Made by a program: the position numbers and the translations under genes
Shown: in pieces, positions 9,378-19,095 of the stretch
Position numbering within the stretch: position 1 is the stretch's first letter
Layout: every line of letters starts with the position of its first letter
Origin: Sphingorhabdus sp.
Lineage (GTDB): Bacteria; Pseudomonadota; Alphaproteobacteria; Sphingomonadales; Sphingomonadaceae
DNA length: 33,273 nt
Direction: 5' to 3'
Assembly (NCBI RefSeq): GCF_029865925.1
Contig: NZ_JARXAI010000062.1
Span: 1 to 33,273, forward strand
Notes under the pieces: model-generated
The model's input: the letters and a program-made list of their open reading frames with translations, nothing else
Database searches by the model: none
What the model was told of the DNA's origin: nothing

Positions 9378-9856
9378 CCGCGGTCCCGCATGATCCGGCC
9401 TTGTTCCCGCTTCCAGTCGCGTTCTTTTTCTGTCGCCCTTTTATCAGGTGCCTTTTTACCCTTTGCCAATGCAAGCTCAACCTTTGCCCTACCCCTACCA
9501 TTAAAATAAATCGAAAGCGGAACAAGCGTCATTCCTTGCCGCATAACCGCGCCATGAAGCTTATGTATTTCACGTTCGTTAAGCAGCAGTTTTCGCGGGC
9601 GTTTTGGCTCATGGTTATTGCGGTTGCCGTGGCTAAACTCGGGTATGTTGGCATTGATGAGCCAAATTTGGTCATCGCGCACCTCGGCATAGCTTTCGGC
9701 GATTGACCCTTCGCCAAACCGAAGTGACTTTACCTCCGTACCAGTAAGGACAATACCCGCCTCATATTTATCATCGATATGAAAATCATACCGCGCCCGC
9801 CGGTTTTCAGCGACCGTTTTCACTTTGTTAAAGGCTTCGGGCTTTGGGCGGGTCAT
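9374..9856 (-). CDS. smpB: SsrA-binding protein SmpB
   Basis: Binds the tRNA-like domain of tmRNA and brings it to stalled ribosomes for trans-translation. 160 aa, full family length. It has the OB-fold core with [26 protein letters not shown], the [27 protein letters not shown] segment, and the basic C-terminal tail ([27 protein letters not shown]) that becomes helical in the mRNA channel. It overlaps dapA by one base upstream and the DUF2062 gene by 4 bases downstream. Its RNA partner is encoded at the right end of this same window (33042-33272). Confidence 0.97.
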   Translation of the reverse strand: MTRPKPEAFNKVKTVAENRRARYDFHIDDKYEAGIVLTGTEVKSLRFGEGSIAESYAEVRDDQIWLINANIPEFSHGNRNNHEPKRPRKLLLNEREIHKLHGAVMRQGMTLVPLSIYFNGRGRAKVELALAKGKKAPDKRATEKERDWKREQGRIMRDRG

Positions 9857-10731
9857 TAGATTAGGCCTGCATTCTCCAAGGCGGCGTCCACCTGTCGACG
9901 GCTCGCCTCGCTTGGCGGCGTCATTGGCAAACGCAATTCTGTTGGAAATCCTTCAATAACACGCGACAATGCATATTTTATTGGCCCAGGAGATGCATCA
10001 GAAAACAACGCCAAATGAAGGGGATACAGCTTGTCATTCAGTTGGCGTGCAAGATCGTAATCGCCCAAGGCACATGCCGCCTGAAATGCAGCGCAAAGCT
10101 TCGGCGCGACATTAGCTGTAACTGAAATACACCCCCTGCCTCCCGCAGCGTTGAAAGCAAGCGACTGCTCGTCAACGCCCGACAGCAAGCAGAAATCCGG
10201 TCCGCAAGCCAAGCGGTGATCGGTGACACGGGGCATATCTCCGCTCGCGTCCTTGATGCCGATTACCGTAGGAAGCTTCGCAAGCCGCGCAACAGTTTCG
10301 GGTTTGATATCGGTCACCGTCCGTGCAGGTACATTGTACAGCACGATGGGCAAGTCGTTCTTCTTCGTCATATGTTCAAAGTGCGCGTATATACCCTCCT
10401 GATTGGGACGGTTGTAATATGGCGCAACTACCAGCCCAGCGGCCGCCCCGCTTTTCTTTGAAAAGTTCAAGTGCAGAACCGCATTGTTAGTGTCGTTCGA
10501 CCCGCAACCAGCGATAACGGGAACACGGCCAGCGGCGTGTTCAATACACACTTCAATAACACGATGATGCTCGGCATTTGACAGCGTTGATGCTTCGCCA
10601 GTGGTCCCTGCCGGCACAAGCGCACTGGAGCCTTGATCGATTTGCCAATCGATCAAGGCGCGAAAATGCTTTTCGCTAAACGCTCCGTCGTAAAAAGGAG
10701 TCACTAGGGCCGGTATTGATCCCGAAAACAT
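9856..10731 (-). CDS. dapA: 4-hydroxy-tetrahydrodipicolinate synthase
   Basis: Condenses pyruvate with aspartate semialdehyde, the first committed step to diaminopimelate and lysine. A 291-aa TIM-barrel aldolase with the family's catalytic set visible: Schiff-base lysine K160 (IGIKDASGD), Y132 (VLYNVPART), T43-T44 (AGTTGEAST) and R137. It is the first gene of the dapA-smpB-DUF2062 operon; its stop shares one base with the smpB start. It is divergent from the lytic transglycosylase gene across an 87-base gap. That gap contains an inverted repeat ATAGCC (10759-10764)/GGCTAT (10771-10776), which could be an operator or chance. The pairing of a DAP-pathway gene with a murein hydrolase fits cell-wall supply and turnover. 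Confidence 0.96.
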   Translation of the reverse strand: MFSGSIPALVTPFYDGAFSEKHFRALIDWQIDQGSSALVPAGTTGEASTLSNAEHHRVIEVCIEHAAGRVPVIAGCGSNDTNNAVLHLNFSKKSGAAAGLVVAPYYNRPNQEGIYAHFEHMTKKNDLPIVLYNVPARTVTDIKPETVARLAKLPTVIGIKDASGDMPRVTDHRLACGPDFCLLSGVDEQSLAFNAAGGRGCISVTANVAPKLCAAFQAACALGDYDLARQLNDKLYPLHLALFSDASPGPIKYALSRVIEGFPTELRLPMTPPSEASRRQVDAALENAGLI

Positions 10732-10818
10732 AGCATAGGACTTTCATTCTGGGCCATAATAGCCGCTTGTGGCTATATAGTCGTTCATTCAGCAACTGAT
10801 AAGGATGGGGCACATAAT

Positions 10819-12864
10819 ATGTCCAGCACGGTAAAGCATCTCATTTCAGCATCGATGCTGATTATTCCTTTAGCGACTTCGGCATCCGTCCAGGAAACAC
10901 AGCCCATAATATGGCAATCTGGGACCGGCAACGGCACAGTTTCACCGCCATCCGGACAAACAGTAGCGATGCCAGTGGCTTATGACCCAAGCGAAGGCAA
11001 GATTCCCGCCGCGTTAGAACGATGGAGAAAGTTAAGCGCAGTCGGCAATTTCAGCTTCAGCGACTATGCATCTTTTTTGATGCTTTATCCCGATTGGCCA
11101 AACACCGAGGAAATGCGTAAAAAAGCCGAGCAAGCTATTAACCCCTTGTCTTACTCGCCAAGCCAAGTTGTTGCCTATTTCGACCGATTGCCCCCACTAA
11201 CAAACACCGGCCGCGCCAAATTCGCCATTGCACTTGATGCATCGGGAGACAAAATGCGCGCTGAAACACAAGCGCGCGAAGCGTGGCGCAGTGGGCCTTT
11301 GAATAATGATGATGAGGCGCGACTGTACCGTTTTGCCGGCAGCAGATTTAATGCGGCAGATCATGACGCCCACGTTGACCGATTGTTATGGGCAAGCTCA
11401 ACCAGCGCCGCAGAACGTTGGATTGCGTATACCTCCCCGCAACGTCGACCGGCTTTTGCGGCTGCGCTTGCCCTCCGCCTAAAAGCACCAGACGCAGACT
11501 TTAAAGTAAACGAGGTCGGTACTTCTGCCAATAGCGAAGCAAGCCTCATCGCCGCGCGGGTCGACGCTCTACGCGCATCGGGTAACAGCTTCGGTGCGCG
11601 AACTCTGCTGGCAAACCGAAGCATACTGGCGGCTCCTGCACCCGTGTTAAAAGATTGGTATCAATTACTTCTCACGCACGCGCAGGCGGCCAAAGATGAT
11701 GGCCAATATGACTTGGCCTATCGTATCGCCTCGCGTGTTGACGACGCAATACCATCCGGCGTCCTTATGCTTGATCAAGATATCGCAACGCGTGACCGCT
11801 ATACCAGTCTGACTTGGTTAGCAGGTTCCGTCGCGTTGGAGCAGTTTGGCCGCCCACGCGACGCTGTCGCGATGTTTGAACGTTACGCCGCTGCTGCAAA
11901 ATCTCCCCAAACCCGGTCTAAGGGGCTCTATTGGGCAGGAAAAGCCGCTGCAAAGGCTGGCGATTTTGCGTCAGCTAACCGTTTTCATGAGCAAGCGGCC
12001 GTCTTTTACGAAAGCTTTTTTGGCCAACTGGCGCTGGAGCAATTACGCCGGCCGATGCCAAATGTGCCTCATGTTGCTGCCGCCACCCCCGTAATTGCGG
12101 AAGGCAGCGTTCCTGACGTCCTTCTGGCGGCCGCGCTTGCATCCAAATATGGAAGCTGGCGCGACCAAAGCAATTTTTTCCGGGCTATCGCGCGCAACAC
12201 CAGCGACAAGAATGACTATGTTGCAGCTGTAGGGCTTTCGCAGAAACTCGGGCGCCCGGATTTGGCTGTGATGGTTGGACGCAGCGCGCGTAGTGCGGGC
12301 ATTCCAGACCTGCTTGGAAATAGCTACCCAACCGTCAACGTCCCCGCTGCCCATATCCAGACATGGACGCTTGCCCACGCCATCATGCGCCAAGAGAGCC
12401 AGTTCGATAGGGCAGCTGTCAGCGGCGCAGGCGCGCGTGGCCTCATGCAGCTCATGCCCGGAACAGCGCGCGAAACCTCAGGCAAGATTGCCATGGCGTA
12501 TCGCCCAGATGCGCTAACGGTCGACACTGATTATAATATCGCACTTGGCGCGACCTATATTGAACGCATGCTTACTTATTTCGGCGGAAGCTATCCTCTG
12601 GCCATCGCTGCCTATAATGGCGGGCCGGGCAATGTGAACAAATGGCTTAAGGCATATGGTGATCCACGCACCGGTAGCATCGATATGATGGAGTGGATTG
12701 AGAAAATCCCGCTCAGCGAGACGCGCGATTATGTGTATCGCGTACTCGAGAATGCCGTGATGTATGACCATCTGCACCCCGAAAAAGCGCGGGTGCGCTC
12801 TGCAACGCCGCTCACGACGTATTTAGGCAAAGCAACGCCCAACGAGATTCATCCTATCGGCTAA
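10819..12864 (+). CDS. Soluble lytic murein transglycosylase (Slt-type)
   Basis: Periplasmic enzyme cleaving the MurNAc-GlcNAc bond of peptidoglycan to give 1,6-anhydro-MurNAc ends. An N-terminal signal peptide (about residues 1-22, ISASMLIIPLATSAS) is followed by a long alpha-helical, TPR-like superhelical region (about 60-500) as in Slt70. The C-terminal SLT catalytic domain has glutamate E526 in MRQESQFD, the GARGLMQLMPGTA motif and AIAAYNGGPGNV. At 681 aa the size matches the Slt70 architecture. AAGGATGGGG precedes the ATG. It faces dapA divergently and is followed 68 bases later by greB on the same strand. Confidence 0.93.
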   Translation: MSSTVKHLISASMLIIPLATSASVQETQPIIWQSGTGNGTVSPPSGQTVAMPVAYDPSEGKIPAALERWRKLSAVGNFSFSDYASFLMLYPDWPNTEEMRKKAEQAINPLSYSPSQVVAYFDRLPPLTNTGRAKFAIALDASGDKMRAETQAREAWRSGPLNNDDEARLYRFAGSRFNAADHDAHVDRLLWASSTSAAERWIAYTSPQRRPAFAAALALRLKAPDADFKVNEVGTSANSEASLIAARVDALRASGNSFGARTLLANRSILAAPAPVLKDWYQLLLTHAQAAKDDGQYDLAYRIASRVDDAIPSGVLMLDQDIATRDRYTSLTWLAGSVALEQFGRPRDAVAMFERYAAAAKSPQTRSKGLYWAGKAAAKAGDFASANRFHEQAAVFYESFFGQLALEQLRRPMPNVPHVAAATPVIAEGSVPDVLLAAALASKYGSWRDQSNFFRAIARNTSDKNDYVAAVGLSQKLGRPDLAVMVGRSARSAGIPDLLGNSYPTVNVPAAHIQTWTLAHAIMRQESQFDRAAVSGAGARGLMQLMPGTARETSGKIAMAYRPDALTVDTDYNIALGATYIERMLTYFGGSYPLAIAAYNGGPGNVNKWLKAYGDPRTGSIDMMEWIEKIPLSETRDYVYRVLENAVMYDHLHPEKARVRSATPLTTYLGKATPNEIHPIG

Positions 12865-12932
12865 GCAGATTGAAATTGACGCGCGGCAGCGCTGTCTCGA
12901 CTTTTTACCGCACGACCGCGTAAGGAGGGTCG

Positions 12933-13421
12933 ATGGCCGAACGCACCAACCCGATCACCCCTTCCGGGTTTGCAGCATTACGTGCGCGTTACGAACAGTT
13001 GTTTGCTATCGACCGCCCTGCCGTCGTCGAAATCGTCCACTGGGCAGCGGGCAATGGCGACCGCAGCGAAAACGGCGATTACATATATGGTCGCCAGAAA
13101 CTGCGTGCGATTGACAGGGAACTGGGCCAGCTCTCCAAAAAAATGAAAGTGGCCCAAATACTTGATCCATCAAAGCAGGAGGACCGAAGCCGGATTTTCT
13201 TCGGCGCATGTGTAACTATTGCTGATAACGACGACCTTGCGCGCACCATTACCATCGTCGGCGATGATGAAACGGATGCCAGCATTGGCCGTATCGGCTG
13301 GAACGCCCCTCTTTCCCGTGCATTGCGCGGCGCGCGCGTGGGTGACGTTAAAACCATAACTTTGCCGACTGGTCCCAAGGAATGGGAAGTGGTGCGTATC
13401 GATTACCCTTTGGCAGAGTAA
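12933..13421 (+). CDS. greB: Transcription elongation factor GreB
   Basis: Rescues backtracked RNA polymerase by stimulating transcript cleavage. At 162 aa, residues 1-80 form the coiled-coil domain, with the acidic tip region GNGDRSENGDYIYGRQKLRAIDREL (D and E of 'GDRSENGDY') that reaches the polymerase active site. The C-terminal domain is FKBP-like. The 'NGDYIYGRQKLR' form is GreB- rather than GreA-like. A near-perfect anti-16S match TAAGGAGGG ends a few bases before the ATG, one of the strongest ribosome sites in the window. Its 3' end overlaps the convergent ppk2 gene by 19 bases (13403-13421). Confidence 0.93.
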   Translation: MAERTNPITPSGFAALRARYEQLFAIDRPAVVEIVHWAAGNGDRSENGDYIYGRQKLRAIDRELGQLSKKMKVAQILDPSKQEDRSRIFFGACVTIADNDDLARTITIVGDDETDASIGRIGWNAPLSRALRGARVGDVKTITLPTGPKEWEVVRIDYPLAE

Positions 13422-14188
13422 CCAATCGCTCGCTGGGCCAAAGTGACAATGTCCGGATTTGCATCTGGAAATTCCTGCGGCACACTTTTCTCGAGCTCCG
13501 CAATCACATGCGTAAGCACAGCAATCCGGGCCGCTTTCTGGTTGTTGCCATCAATAACAGTCCATGGTGCCCAATGGGTATGTGTACGCTTAAACATATC
13601 TTTTAGCGCTACGAGATAGTCGGCCCGCTTTTCCCGGTTGCGAAAATCCTCTGCAGTAACTTTCCACCGTTTTGCCGGGTCATCTAGCCGTTCAGTCAAA
13701 ACCTTGTCCTGCATGTCGGCGGTCACATGCAGAAATATCTTGATAATTTTTGTTCCGATTTCTCCCTGACGCGCTTCAAATTCATTAATCTCGTCATAAC
13801 CGCGCCGCCATTCGGCTTCTGTGCAAAATCCCTCGACACGCTCGACAAGCACGCGGCCATAATGGCTCCGGTCCCAAATGCTGATTTCCTTTTTGCCCGG
13901 CAATTTGTTCCAGAACCGCCACAGGAAATGCTTATCCTTTTCTTCTACCGTAGGCGCAATGATAGAGAAAACCTCATAATATCGCGGATCAAGCGATGAT
14001 GTCATGCGTTTGATAGCCCCACCCTTTCCGGCGGCGTCCCAGCCTTCGAAAATGATTAAGGTGCGCGCTCCATGCAGAATATGCAGCGCCTGTAACTTCG
14101 ACATTCGATCCTGAAGGTCTTTCAGGTCATTGTCATAGGTGCCGTTATACTTTTTACCGGATTCATATTGGGAAAGGTCAATAGACAT
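13403..14188 (-). CDS. Polyphosphate kinase 2 family protein
   Basis: Transfers phosphate between polyphosphate and nucleotides. It is a PPK2-type P-loop kinase: Walker A is FEGWDAAGKGGAIKR, the lid/Walker B region is WDRSHYGRVLVERVEG, and WKVTAEDFRNREKRADYLVALKDMF and WTVIDGNNQKAAR are family blocks. Single-domain (about 261 aa), so class I or III; nucleotide preference (ADP or GDP, or AMP) is not decidable here. The frame extends to a TTG at 14287 overlapping the aspS stop, but the extra 33 residues look non-coding and the ATG at 14188 begins MSIDLSQYESGKKYNG as expected. A hairpin lies in the 95-base gap after aspS (14238-14256). Its stop lies inside the greB coding end, tail to tail. Confidence 0.92.
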   Translation of the reverse strand: MSIDLSQYESGKKYNGTYDNDLKDLQDRMSKLQALHILHGARTLIIFEGWDAAGKGGAIKRMTSSLDPRYYEVFSIIAPTVEEKDKHFLWRFWNKLPGKKEISIWDRSHYGRVLVERVEGFCTEAEWRRGYDEINEFEARQGEIGTKIIKIFLHVTADMQDKVLTERLDDPAKRWKVTAEDFRNREKRADYLVALKDMFKRTHTHWAPWTVIDGNNQKAARIAVLTHVIAELEKSVPQEFPDANPDIVTLAQRAIGYSAKG

Positions 14189-14283
14189 GCCGACGTTCCA
14201 GCACCTATTGCCCGCATAAACAAGCAGAAGCGCACGCCTGTCTCCAACAGGGACAGAGCACGCACGCAATCTTGTCGTCGAAA

Positions 14284-16068
14284 TCAAGCCTTCGGCGGCT
14301 GTTCCACAACACGAATATTCAATTCGCGTAGTTGCTTAGCCATGGCAGGCGATGGCGCGCCCATCAAAAGGTCTTCGGCGCGTTGGTTCATCGGGAAAAG
14401 GGTGATCTCCCGCAGATTTTGAACACCGCACAAAAGCATAACCATCCGGTCCACCCCTGCGGCCATGCCACCATGCGGGGGCGCACCAAATTGGAATGCG
14501 CGATACATGCCGCCAAAGCGCTCTTCAACGTCGGCCGACGTAAGCCCAGTGAGTTCGAATGCCTTGACCATTAGGTCTGGGTGCTGGTTCCGGATCGAGC
14601 CGGAGGCGAGCTCATAGCCATTACAGACCATATCATATTGATAAGCCTTGATGGTAAGCGGGTCTTGCGTTTCCAACGCCTCCAGCCCGCCCTGTGGCAT
14701 AGAGAAGGGGTTGTGGGCAAAGTCGACCTTCTTGTCCTCTTCGCTCCACGCGTAGAACGGGAAGTCGATAATCCAGCAAAAGCGGAAGGCATCTTTTTCG
14801 ATCAGGTCTAGCTGCTCGCCGCTGCGCGTACGTGCCGCGCCCGCCAGCTTTGCAGCTTGTTCTTCCTTGCCCGCGGCAAAGAAGCAGCCATCGTCTGGGC
14901 CAAGGCCAATCGCGTCATAGAGCGCGAGCATGCCCTCTTCGCCATGGTTCTTGGCGATTGGGCCGCCAAACTCGCCACCCTTGCGTGTGACGTAGCCAAG
15001 GCCTGCGTGGCCTTCGCTGCGTGCCCATTCGTTCATGTCATCGAAAAATTTACGGCTCTTGTCAGCAGTCTTTGGCGCAGGAATGGCGCGGACCACACCG
15101 CCACCTTCAACAATGCGTTCAAACAGCCCGAAGCCCGATGTCTTGAAATGGTCAGTGACGTCATGGATGATAAGCGGGTTGCGCAGATCGGGCTTGTCAG
15201 TGCCGTAATCGAGCATCGCTTTTGAATGCGGAATGCGCGGAAACTGCCCTGCTGGCGTTACTTTTTTGCCATCAGCGAATGATTCGAATACGCCAGCCAT
15301 CACTGGCTCCATTGTGTCCCAAATTTCTTCTTGGGTGACAAAGCTCATTTCCAGATCAAGCTGGTAAAATTCCCCGGGCAAGCGGTCGGCGCGCGGGTCT
15401 TCGTCGCGGAAGCATGGTGCGACCTGGAAATAGCGGTCGAAGCCGGCCACCATCAACAATTGCTTATACTGCTGCGGCGCCTGTGGAAGCGCGAAGAATT
15501 TGCCGGGATGAACACGGCTTGGCACTAAAAAGTCACGCGCGCCTTCGGGGCTGGACGCAGTCAAAATTGGTGTCGAATATTCTGTGAAACCGATGTCTTC
15601 CATCCGGTGGCGCGTTTCCCGGATAATCTGGGTGCGCTTGACGATATTGGCGTGCAGCGTTTCGCGGCGCAAATCGAGGAAACGATATTTGAGACGGGTC
15701 TCTTCAGGATATTCTTGTTCGCCAGCGACCGGCAATGGCAGCTCTTCGGACTTGCTGAGAATATTGACGCTGCGGGCAAAGACTTCAATCTGCCCGGTCG
15801 GCAGGTTGGTGTTCACCGTCCCTGCGCTTCGGGCCTTTACCTCGCCATCAATGGTGATAACGCTTTCCAGGCGCAACGCTTCCAGAATCGGCAGGGCCGG
15901 GCTGTCGGAATCCGCAACAATCTGGGTAATGCCATAATGGTCGCGCAGATCGACGAACAAGACGCCGCCATGGTCCCGCTTACGGTGGACCCATCCCGAC
16001 AGGCGGACGGTATCGCCCACATGGGAATCGCGAAGTTCGGCGCATTTGTGCGTACGATAGACGTGCAT
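14284..16068 (-). CDS. aspS: Aspartyl-tRNA synthetase (bacterial type)
   Basis: Charges tRNA-Asp. In many alphaproteobacteria this enzyme is non-discriminating and also makes Asp-tRNA-Asn for the amidotransferase route, but that cannot be read here with certainty. The N-terminal OB-fold anticodon-binding domain covers about residues 1-110 ([23 protein letters not shown]). The class II core includes the motif 2 region [12 protein letters not shown] central GAD insertion domain is present, and motif 3 is [15 protein letters not shown] near residue 540. At 594 aa it is full bacterial length. It is divergent from rnd over about 94 bases, an arrangement typical of alphaproteobacteria. Confidence 0.96.
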   Translation of the reverse strand: MHVYRTHKCAELRDSHVGDTVRLSGWVHRKRDHGGVLFVDLRDHYGITQIVADSDSPALPILEALRLESVITIDGEVKARSAGTVNTNLPTGQIEVFARSVNILSKSEELPLPVAGEQEYPEETRLKYRFLDLRRETLHANIVKRTQIIRETRHRMEDIGFTEYSTPILTASSPEGARDFLVPSRVHPGKFFALPQAPQQYKQLLMVAGFDRYFQVAPCFRDEDPRADRLPGEFYQLDLEMSFVTQEEIWDTMEPVMAGVFESFADGKKVTPAGQFPRIPHSKAMLDYGTDKPDLRNPLIIHDVTDHFKTSGFGLFERIVEGGGVVRAIPAPKTADKSRKFFDDMNEWARSEGHAGLGYVTRKGGEFGGPIAKNHGEEGMLALYDAIGLGPDDGCFFAAGKEEQAAKLAGAARTRSGEQLDLIEKDAFRFCWIIDFPFYAWSEEDKKVDFAHNPFSMPQGGLEALETQDPLTIKAYQYDMVCNGYELASGSIRNQHPDLMVKAFELTGLTSADVEERFGGMYRAFQFGAPPHGGMAAGVDRMVMLLCGVQNLREITLFPMNQRAEDLLMGAPSPAMAKQLRELNIRVVEQPPKA

Positions 16069-16162
16069 TGTTTGCTCAATTCAAAAAAGCTGTGGAAAGC
16101 GCGCCTGTCAACAGTGCAGCGGCACTTTGTCAAGTCGTGAATGGGTGCTAGGGCAACGCCCA

Positions 16163-17359
16163 ATGCAGATTCATCCACTTATCACCGACAGCAAACGTCT
16201 CGCCGAATTGTGCGCACGGCTTGCACAATCGCCCTTTGTCGCGGTTGACACCGAATTCATGCGGGAAAATACTTATTATCCCGACTTGTGCTTGGTTCAA
16301 TTGGCGGACGCCAATGAAGCGGCAGCGATAGACCCAAAAGCGGAAGGTTTAGACCTTACGCCCATGCTGGAATTGCTGTGCAATAATGAGGATGTGTTGA
16401 AGGTATTCCATGCCGGCGGGCAGGATATCGAAATATTCTTTAACCTGACGGGTAAGACCCCGCACCCAATGTTTGATACCCAGATTGCCGCTATGGCGCT
16501 CGGTCAGGGTGAACAAATCGGTTATTCCAATCTGGTTGACCTTTGGATGGGTATTCAATTGGATAAGGGCGCACGGTTCACTGATTGGTCGCGCCGTCCG
16601 CTTGATAAGCGCCAAATTGATTACGCGATTGCCGATGTCACGCATTTGTCGGTCATCTTTCCGATGATGTTGGAAAAGCTTAAGACAACCGGACGCGGCG
16701 TTTGGCTGAATGACGAAATGGATCGAATTTCCGACGCGGCCAATTATCGCAACGATCCTGAAAACGCATGGTCGCGGATTAAGGTGCAATCGCGCAAACC
16801 CGAAGTGCTCGGCAGGCTGCAGGCAATGGCCGCGTGGCGCGAAAAGGAAGCGCAGCGCAAGAATATCCCGCGCGGGCGGATCATGAAAGATGAGACGCTG
16901 GCCGATATTGCCGCGCATCCCCCCAAAAGTCAGGCTGACCTTCCGAAAGTGCGGGGATTATCACCGGCATGGCGGGATAATGAGATTGGTGCGCGGCTGC
17001 TTGCTGTGATCGAGGGCAGCCAGCCAATGGCACGAGACAATCTGCCCGACCGAAGCCGATCGTCTCCAGGCGGCGGCAAGGATGGATCGCTTGTCGCTGA
17101 CCTGCTTAAGCTGTTGCTGAAAATCCGCTCGCGCGAAATTAACGTTGCCCCGCGCCTGATTGTACGGACGGAGGAATTGGAACGCCTAGCCGCCGGAGAA
17201 CGCGATGACCTTGAGGTTCTCACGGGCTGGCGCTTCGAACAGTTTGGCCACGATGCGCTTGATCTGGTGGAGGGCAGACTTGCGTTCGCAGTCGTAAACG
17301 GCAAGCTCAAGATGACGCGCACGCATGAAGAAGGCATGGTGCGAGAAACCGCAGCTTAA
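16163..17359 (+). CDS. rnd: Ribonuclease D
   Basis: 3'-5' exoribonuclease involved in tRNA 3' maturation. The DEDDy exonuclease motifs are present: ExoI D29-T-E31 (AVDTEFMRENTYYPDLCLVQ), ExoII FHAGGQDIEIF, and ExoIII YAIADVTHL. An HRDC domain follows (about residues 205-285, AMAAWREKEAQRKNIPRGRIMKDE), then a C-terminal helical part, as in E. coli RNase D. The ATG at 16163 is preferred over an in-frame TTG at 16127, since the product then begins MQIHPLITDS and an AGGG lies about 10 bases upstream. It ends one base before the convergent hda stop, leaving no room for a separate terminator. Confidence 0.93.
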   Translation: MQIHPLITDSKRLAELCARLAQSPFVAVDTEFMRENTYYPDLCLVQLADANEAAAIDPKAEGLDLTPMLELLCNNEDVLKVFHAGGQDIEIFFNLTGKTPHPMFDTQIAAMALGQGEQIGYSNLVDLWMGIQLDKGARFTDWSRRPLDKRQIDYAIADVTHLSVIFPMMLEKLKTTGRGVWLNDEMDRISDAANYRNDPENAWSRIKVQSRKPEVLGRLQAMAAWREKEAQRKNIPRGRIMKDETLADIAAHPPKSQADLPKVRGLSPAWRDNEIGARLLAVIEGSQPMARDNLPDRSRSSPGGGKDGSLVADLLKLLLKIRSREINVAPRLIVRTEELERLAAGERDDLEVLTGWRFEQFGHDALDLVEGRLAFAVVNGKLKMTRTHEEGMVRETAA

Positions 17360-17360
17360 A

Positions 17361-17945
17361 TCAGCTTTCGAGCACCTTTTTAACCAACGTCAAATTGACC
17401 GGTGCATTTTCCGCCAGTGCCATTGCGTTTGCCGACCGGGCAAATTTTTCGATTGCAGCAAAGCTGCGTTCAATGCGGCGCTTCACATAGCTTAAAGCGT
17501 CCATACTGATCGCGGCACCGCGATCGGCAAGCTGTTTTTGCAGCAATTGCTCAATCATTTCATCATCTGGCGGCGCGATATCAAGCAACAATGCCGCCCC
17601 CAATCGCGACTGTAAATCGGGCAGCGAGATATTCCATTCTGCTGGCTGCCATCGCGAGATCAGCAATAACGGTACGCCGCTTTCCTGTGATCGGTTCCAT
17701 GCATTAAACAATGTTTCGGCAGGAGCCGCTTCTGCCTCGTCGATGACAGTCCCGTTCTGCCCCGAAAAATATCGCGCCATGAGCGTTTTCCCGGATCGCG
17801 CGGGCCCAGTTAAAATCGCACAGCGTTTTGCCCAGCCAGCGGCATTTGAGAGACCCGCAAAGGCCGAAGCGTTGCATTCCGTGATAATAAGGCTGGAAGA
17901 TGCGCCGCTGCGCAACTCGTCTAAAGGCAAGGCAATTTGGTGCAT
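17361..17945 (-). CDS. hdaA: Hda/HdaA-like DnaA-family replication regulator
   Basis: AAA+ protein related to DnaA domain III. In this family it works with the DNA-loaded beta clamp to trigger DnaA-ATP hydrolysis and prevent re-initiation. Evidence: N-terminal clamp-binding hexapeptide QIALPL at residues 3-8, P-loop GPARSGKT (47-54), a degenerate Walker B (VIDEAE) and the arginine-finger box PDLQSRL followed by PPDDEMIEQLL. It ends without DnaA's DNA-binding domain IV (194 aa). It follows the DUF2066 gene by 18 bases on the same strand. From memory, hda-DUF2066-purM-purN adjacency also occurs in Pseudomonas, which supports the assignment. Its stop lies one base from that of rnd, tail to tail. 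Confidence 0.88.
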   Translation of the reverse strand: MHQIALPLDELRSGASSSLIITECNASAFAGLSNAAGWAKRCAILTGPARSGKTLMARYFSGQNGTVIDEAEAAPAETLFNAWNRSQESGVPLLLISRWQPAEWNISLPDLQSRLGAALLLDIAPPDDEMIEQLLQKQLADRGAAISMDALSYVKRRIERSFAAIEKFARSANAMALAENAPVNLTLVKKVLES

Positions 17946-17963
17946 CGGTGCAGCTAAGTGCGC

Positions 17964-19061
17964 TTAAGGCCGCGGTTGCGGCACAGCAGGCGCAGGCGTC
18001 ATCTGGTTCTGCGCTTCTGGCAATATGGGCTTAACCACATCATCGAGTGATGGTGTGCCGGCATTGCCAGGCTCAGAGGCGTCCCCATCAATTACACCAT
18101 TGTCCTCAGCTTCTATCGCCAGTTCCTCATCCTCGATAACTTCGGGTTCAAGCACAAGCGATGCATCCGCACGCAACCGTCCTGATACAAACGCGGATTG
18201 TAACAGTTGATCCATTCGCACAACCGCCTGATCCATCATCGCAGCTATACCCGCACTATCAGCAGCGCGCAGCGTGAAAGAACCCAGAAACCTGTTATCC
18301 GATCCGTAGCGCGCCGAGAAACGACCGATAACAGGACCGCCCGGCCATTGCCGCTCAAGCCGTGCAATAGGAATGATGACGTCGGCCGCGCCAAATTGGT
18401 CAAGAATAGTGCGCCACCAGATGCGGCTACGTCTTTCCGATTGGCCAGCGTTCAACAATAGCGACTCGCCGCCGGCACCGCTTGGCCGGACATAATCAAT
18501 ATTGCTGTCCGCCGTTCGATATTTAGCCCAACTGCGCTGCCATGATGTGCGCTGTTCAAACACCGTTGGTGCACCTGCCGAATAGGTTATCGGCAAGAGA
18601 AGCAATGGCGCAGAACGCCTCTTTACACCGCTAACACCCAGCAATTGCCCTGCGCGCGCGCGGTCGAACAATACACCAAGTTTTGCCACATAACGGCGCG
18701 GACCAATCTGCTCCTGTTCGACAACAATCGCAGCAACGATGCCATCCAGTGTCGAATCGGACAAGCCCGCCGCGGCGTTGCCATGGGTTTTGCGCCACAA
18801 TGCCGCCCACGCAATGCGTTGCGCCTCTTCCCAGCCCTTCTCTCGAGCATCAAAGGCATTATTGCCAAGCACATTGACCGAAACGCCTGTAACTTCAAAG
18901 TCACCAGCGCTGGCGATCGGCGCTATTCCGCGCTTTGGTCCTTCAATCTGCGCAACAACAATCCCGCCGCCAACCAGCGCCAAAGGCAAGCCGATCGCCG
19001 CTACGCGCAGCCATTTTGTTCGGAAAATTGTCATCGCAGCATCTTTAGGCGACATAGGCAT
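17964..19061 (-). CDS. DUF2066-like secreted/membrane-anchored protein
   Basis: Function unknown. 365 aa with an N-terminal hydrophobic segment (about residues 19-37, VAAIGLPLALVGGGIVVAQ) acting as signal or anchor, so the body should be periplasmic. The region ALDAREKGWEEA-like (FDAREKGWEEAQRIAW), the RRYVAKLGVLFDRARAGQLLGVSG block and LLLLPITYSAG match the DUF2066 pattern as I recall it. The C-terminal 60 residues are acidic and then Pro-rich (DDVVKPILPEAQ...PAVPQPRP), probably disordered. The start is uncertain: ATGs at 19061, 19055 and 19034 are all in frame, and the last leaves a more standard signal peptide. It is divergent from purM with only 34 bases between starts and upstream of hda on the same strand. 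Confidence 0.7.
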   Translation of the reverse strand: MPMSPKDAAMTIFRTKWLRVAAIGLPLALVGGGIVVAQIEGPKRGIAPIASAGDFEVTGVSVNVLGNNAFDAREKGWEEAQRIAWAALWRKTHGNAAAGLSDSTLDGIVAAIVVEQEQIGPRRYVAKLGVLFDRARAGQLLGVSGVKRRSAPLLLLPITYSAGAPTVFEQRTSWQRSWAKYRTADSNIDYVRPSGAGGESLLLNAGQSERRSRIWWRTILDQFGAADVIIPIARLERQWPGGPVIGRFSARYGSDNRFLGSFTLRAADSAGIAAMMDQAVVRMDQLLQSAFVSGRLRADASLVLEPEVIEDEELAIEAEDNGVIDGDASEPGNAGTPSLDDVVKPILPEAQNQMTPAPAVPQPRP

Positions 19062-19095
19062 GGAATTCCAAGCCTGTTCTCGCTAACGGCAGAAA

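Noticed and set aside
14189-14287. TTG-initiated 33-codon extension of ppk2 overlapping the aspS stop
   Set aside because: The extra residues resemble no PPK2 N-terminus; the ATG at 14188 starts the conserved part.
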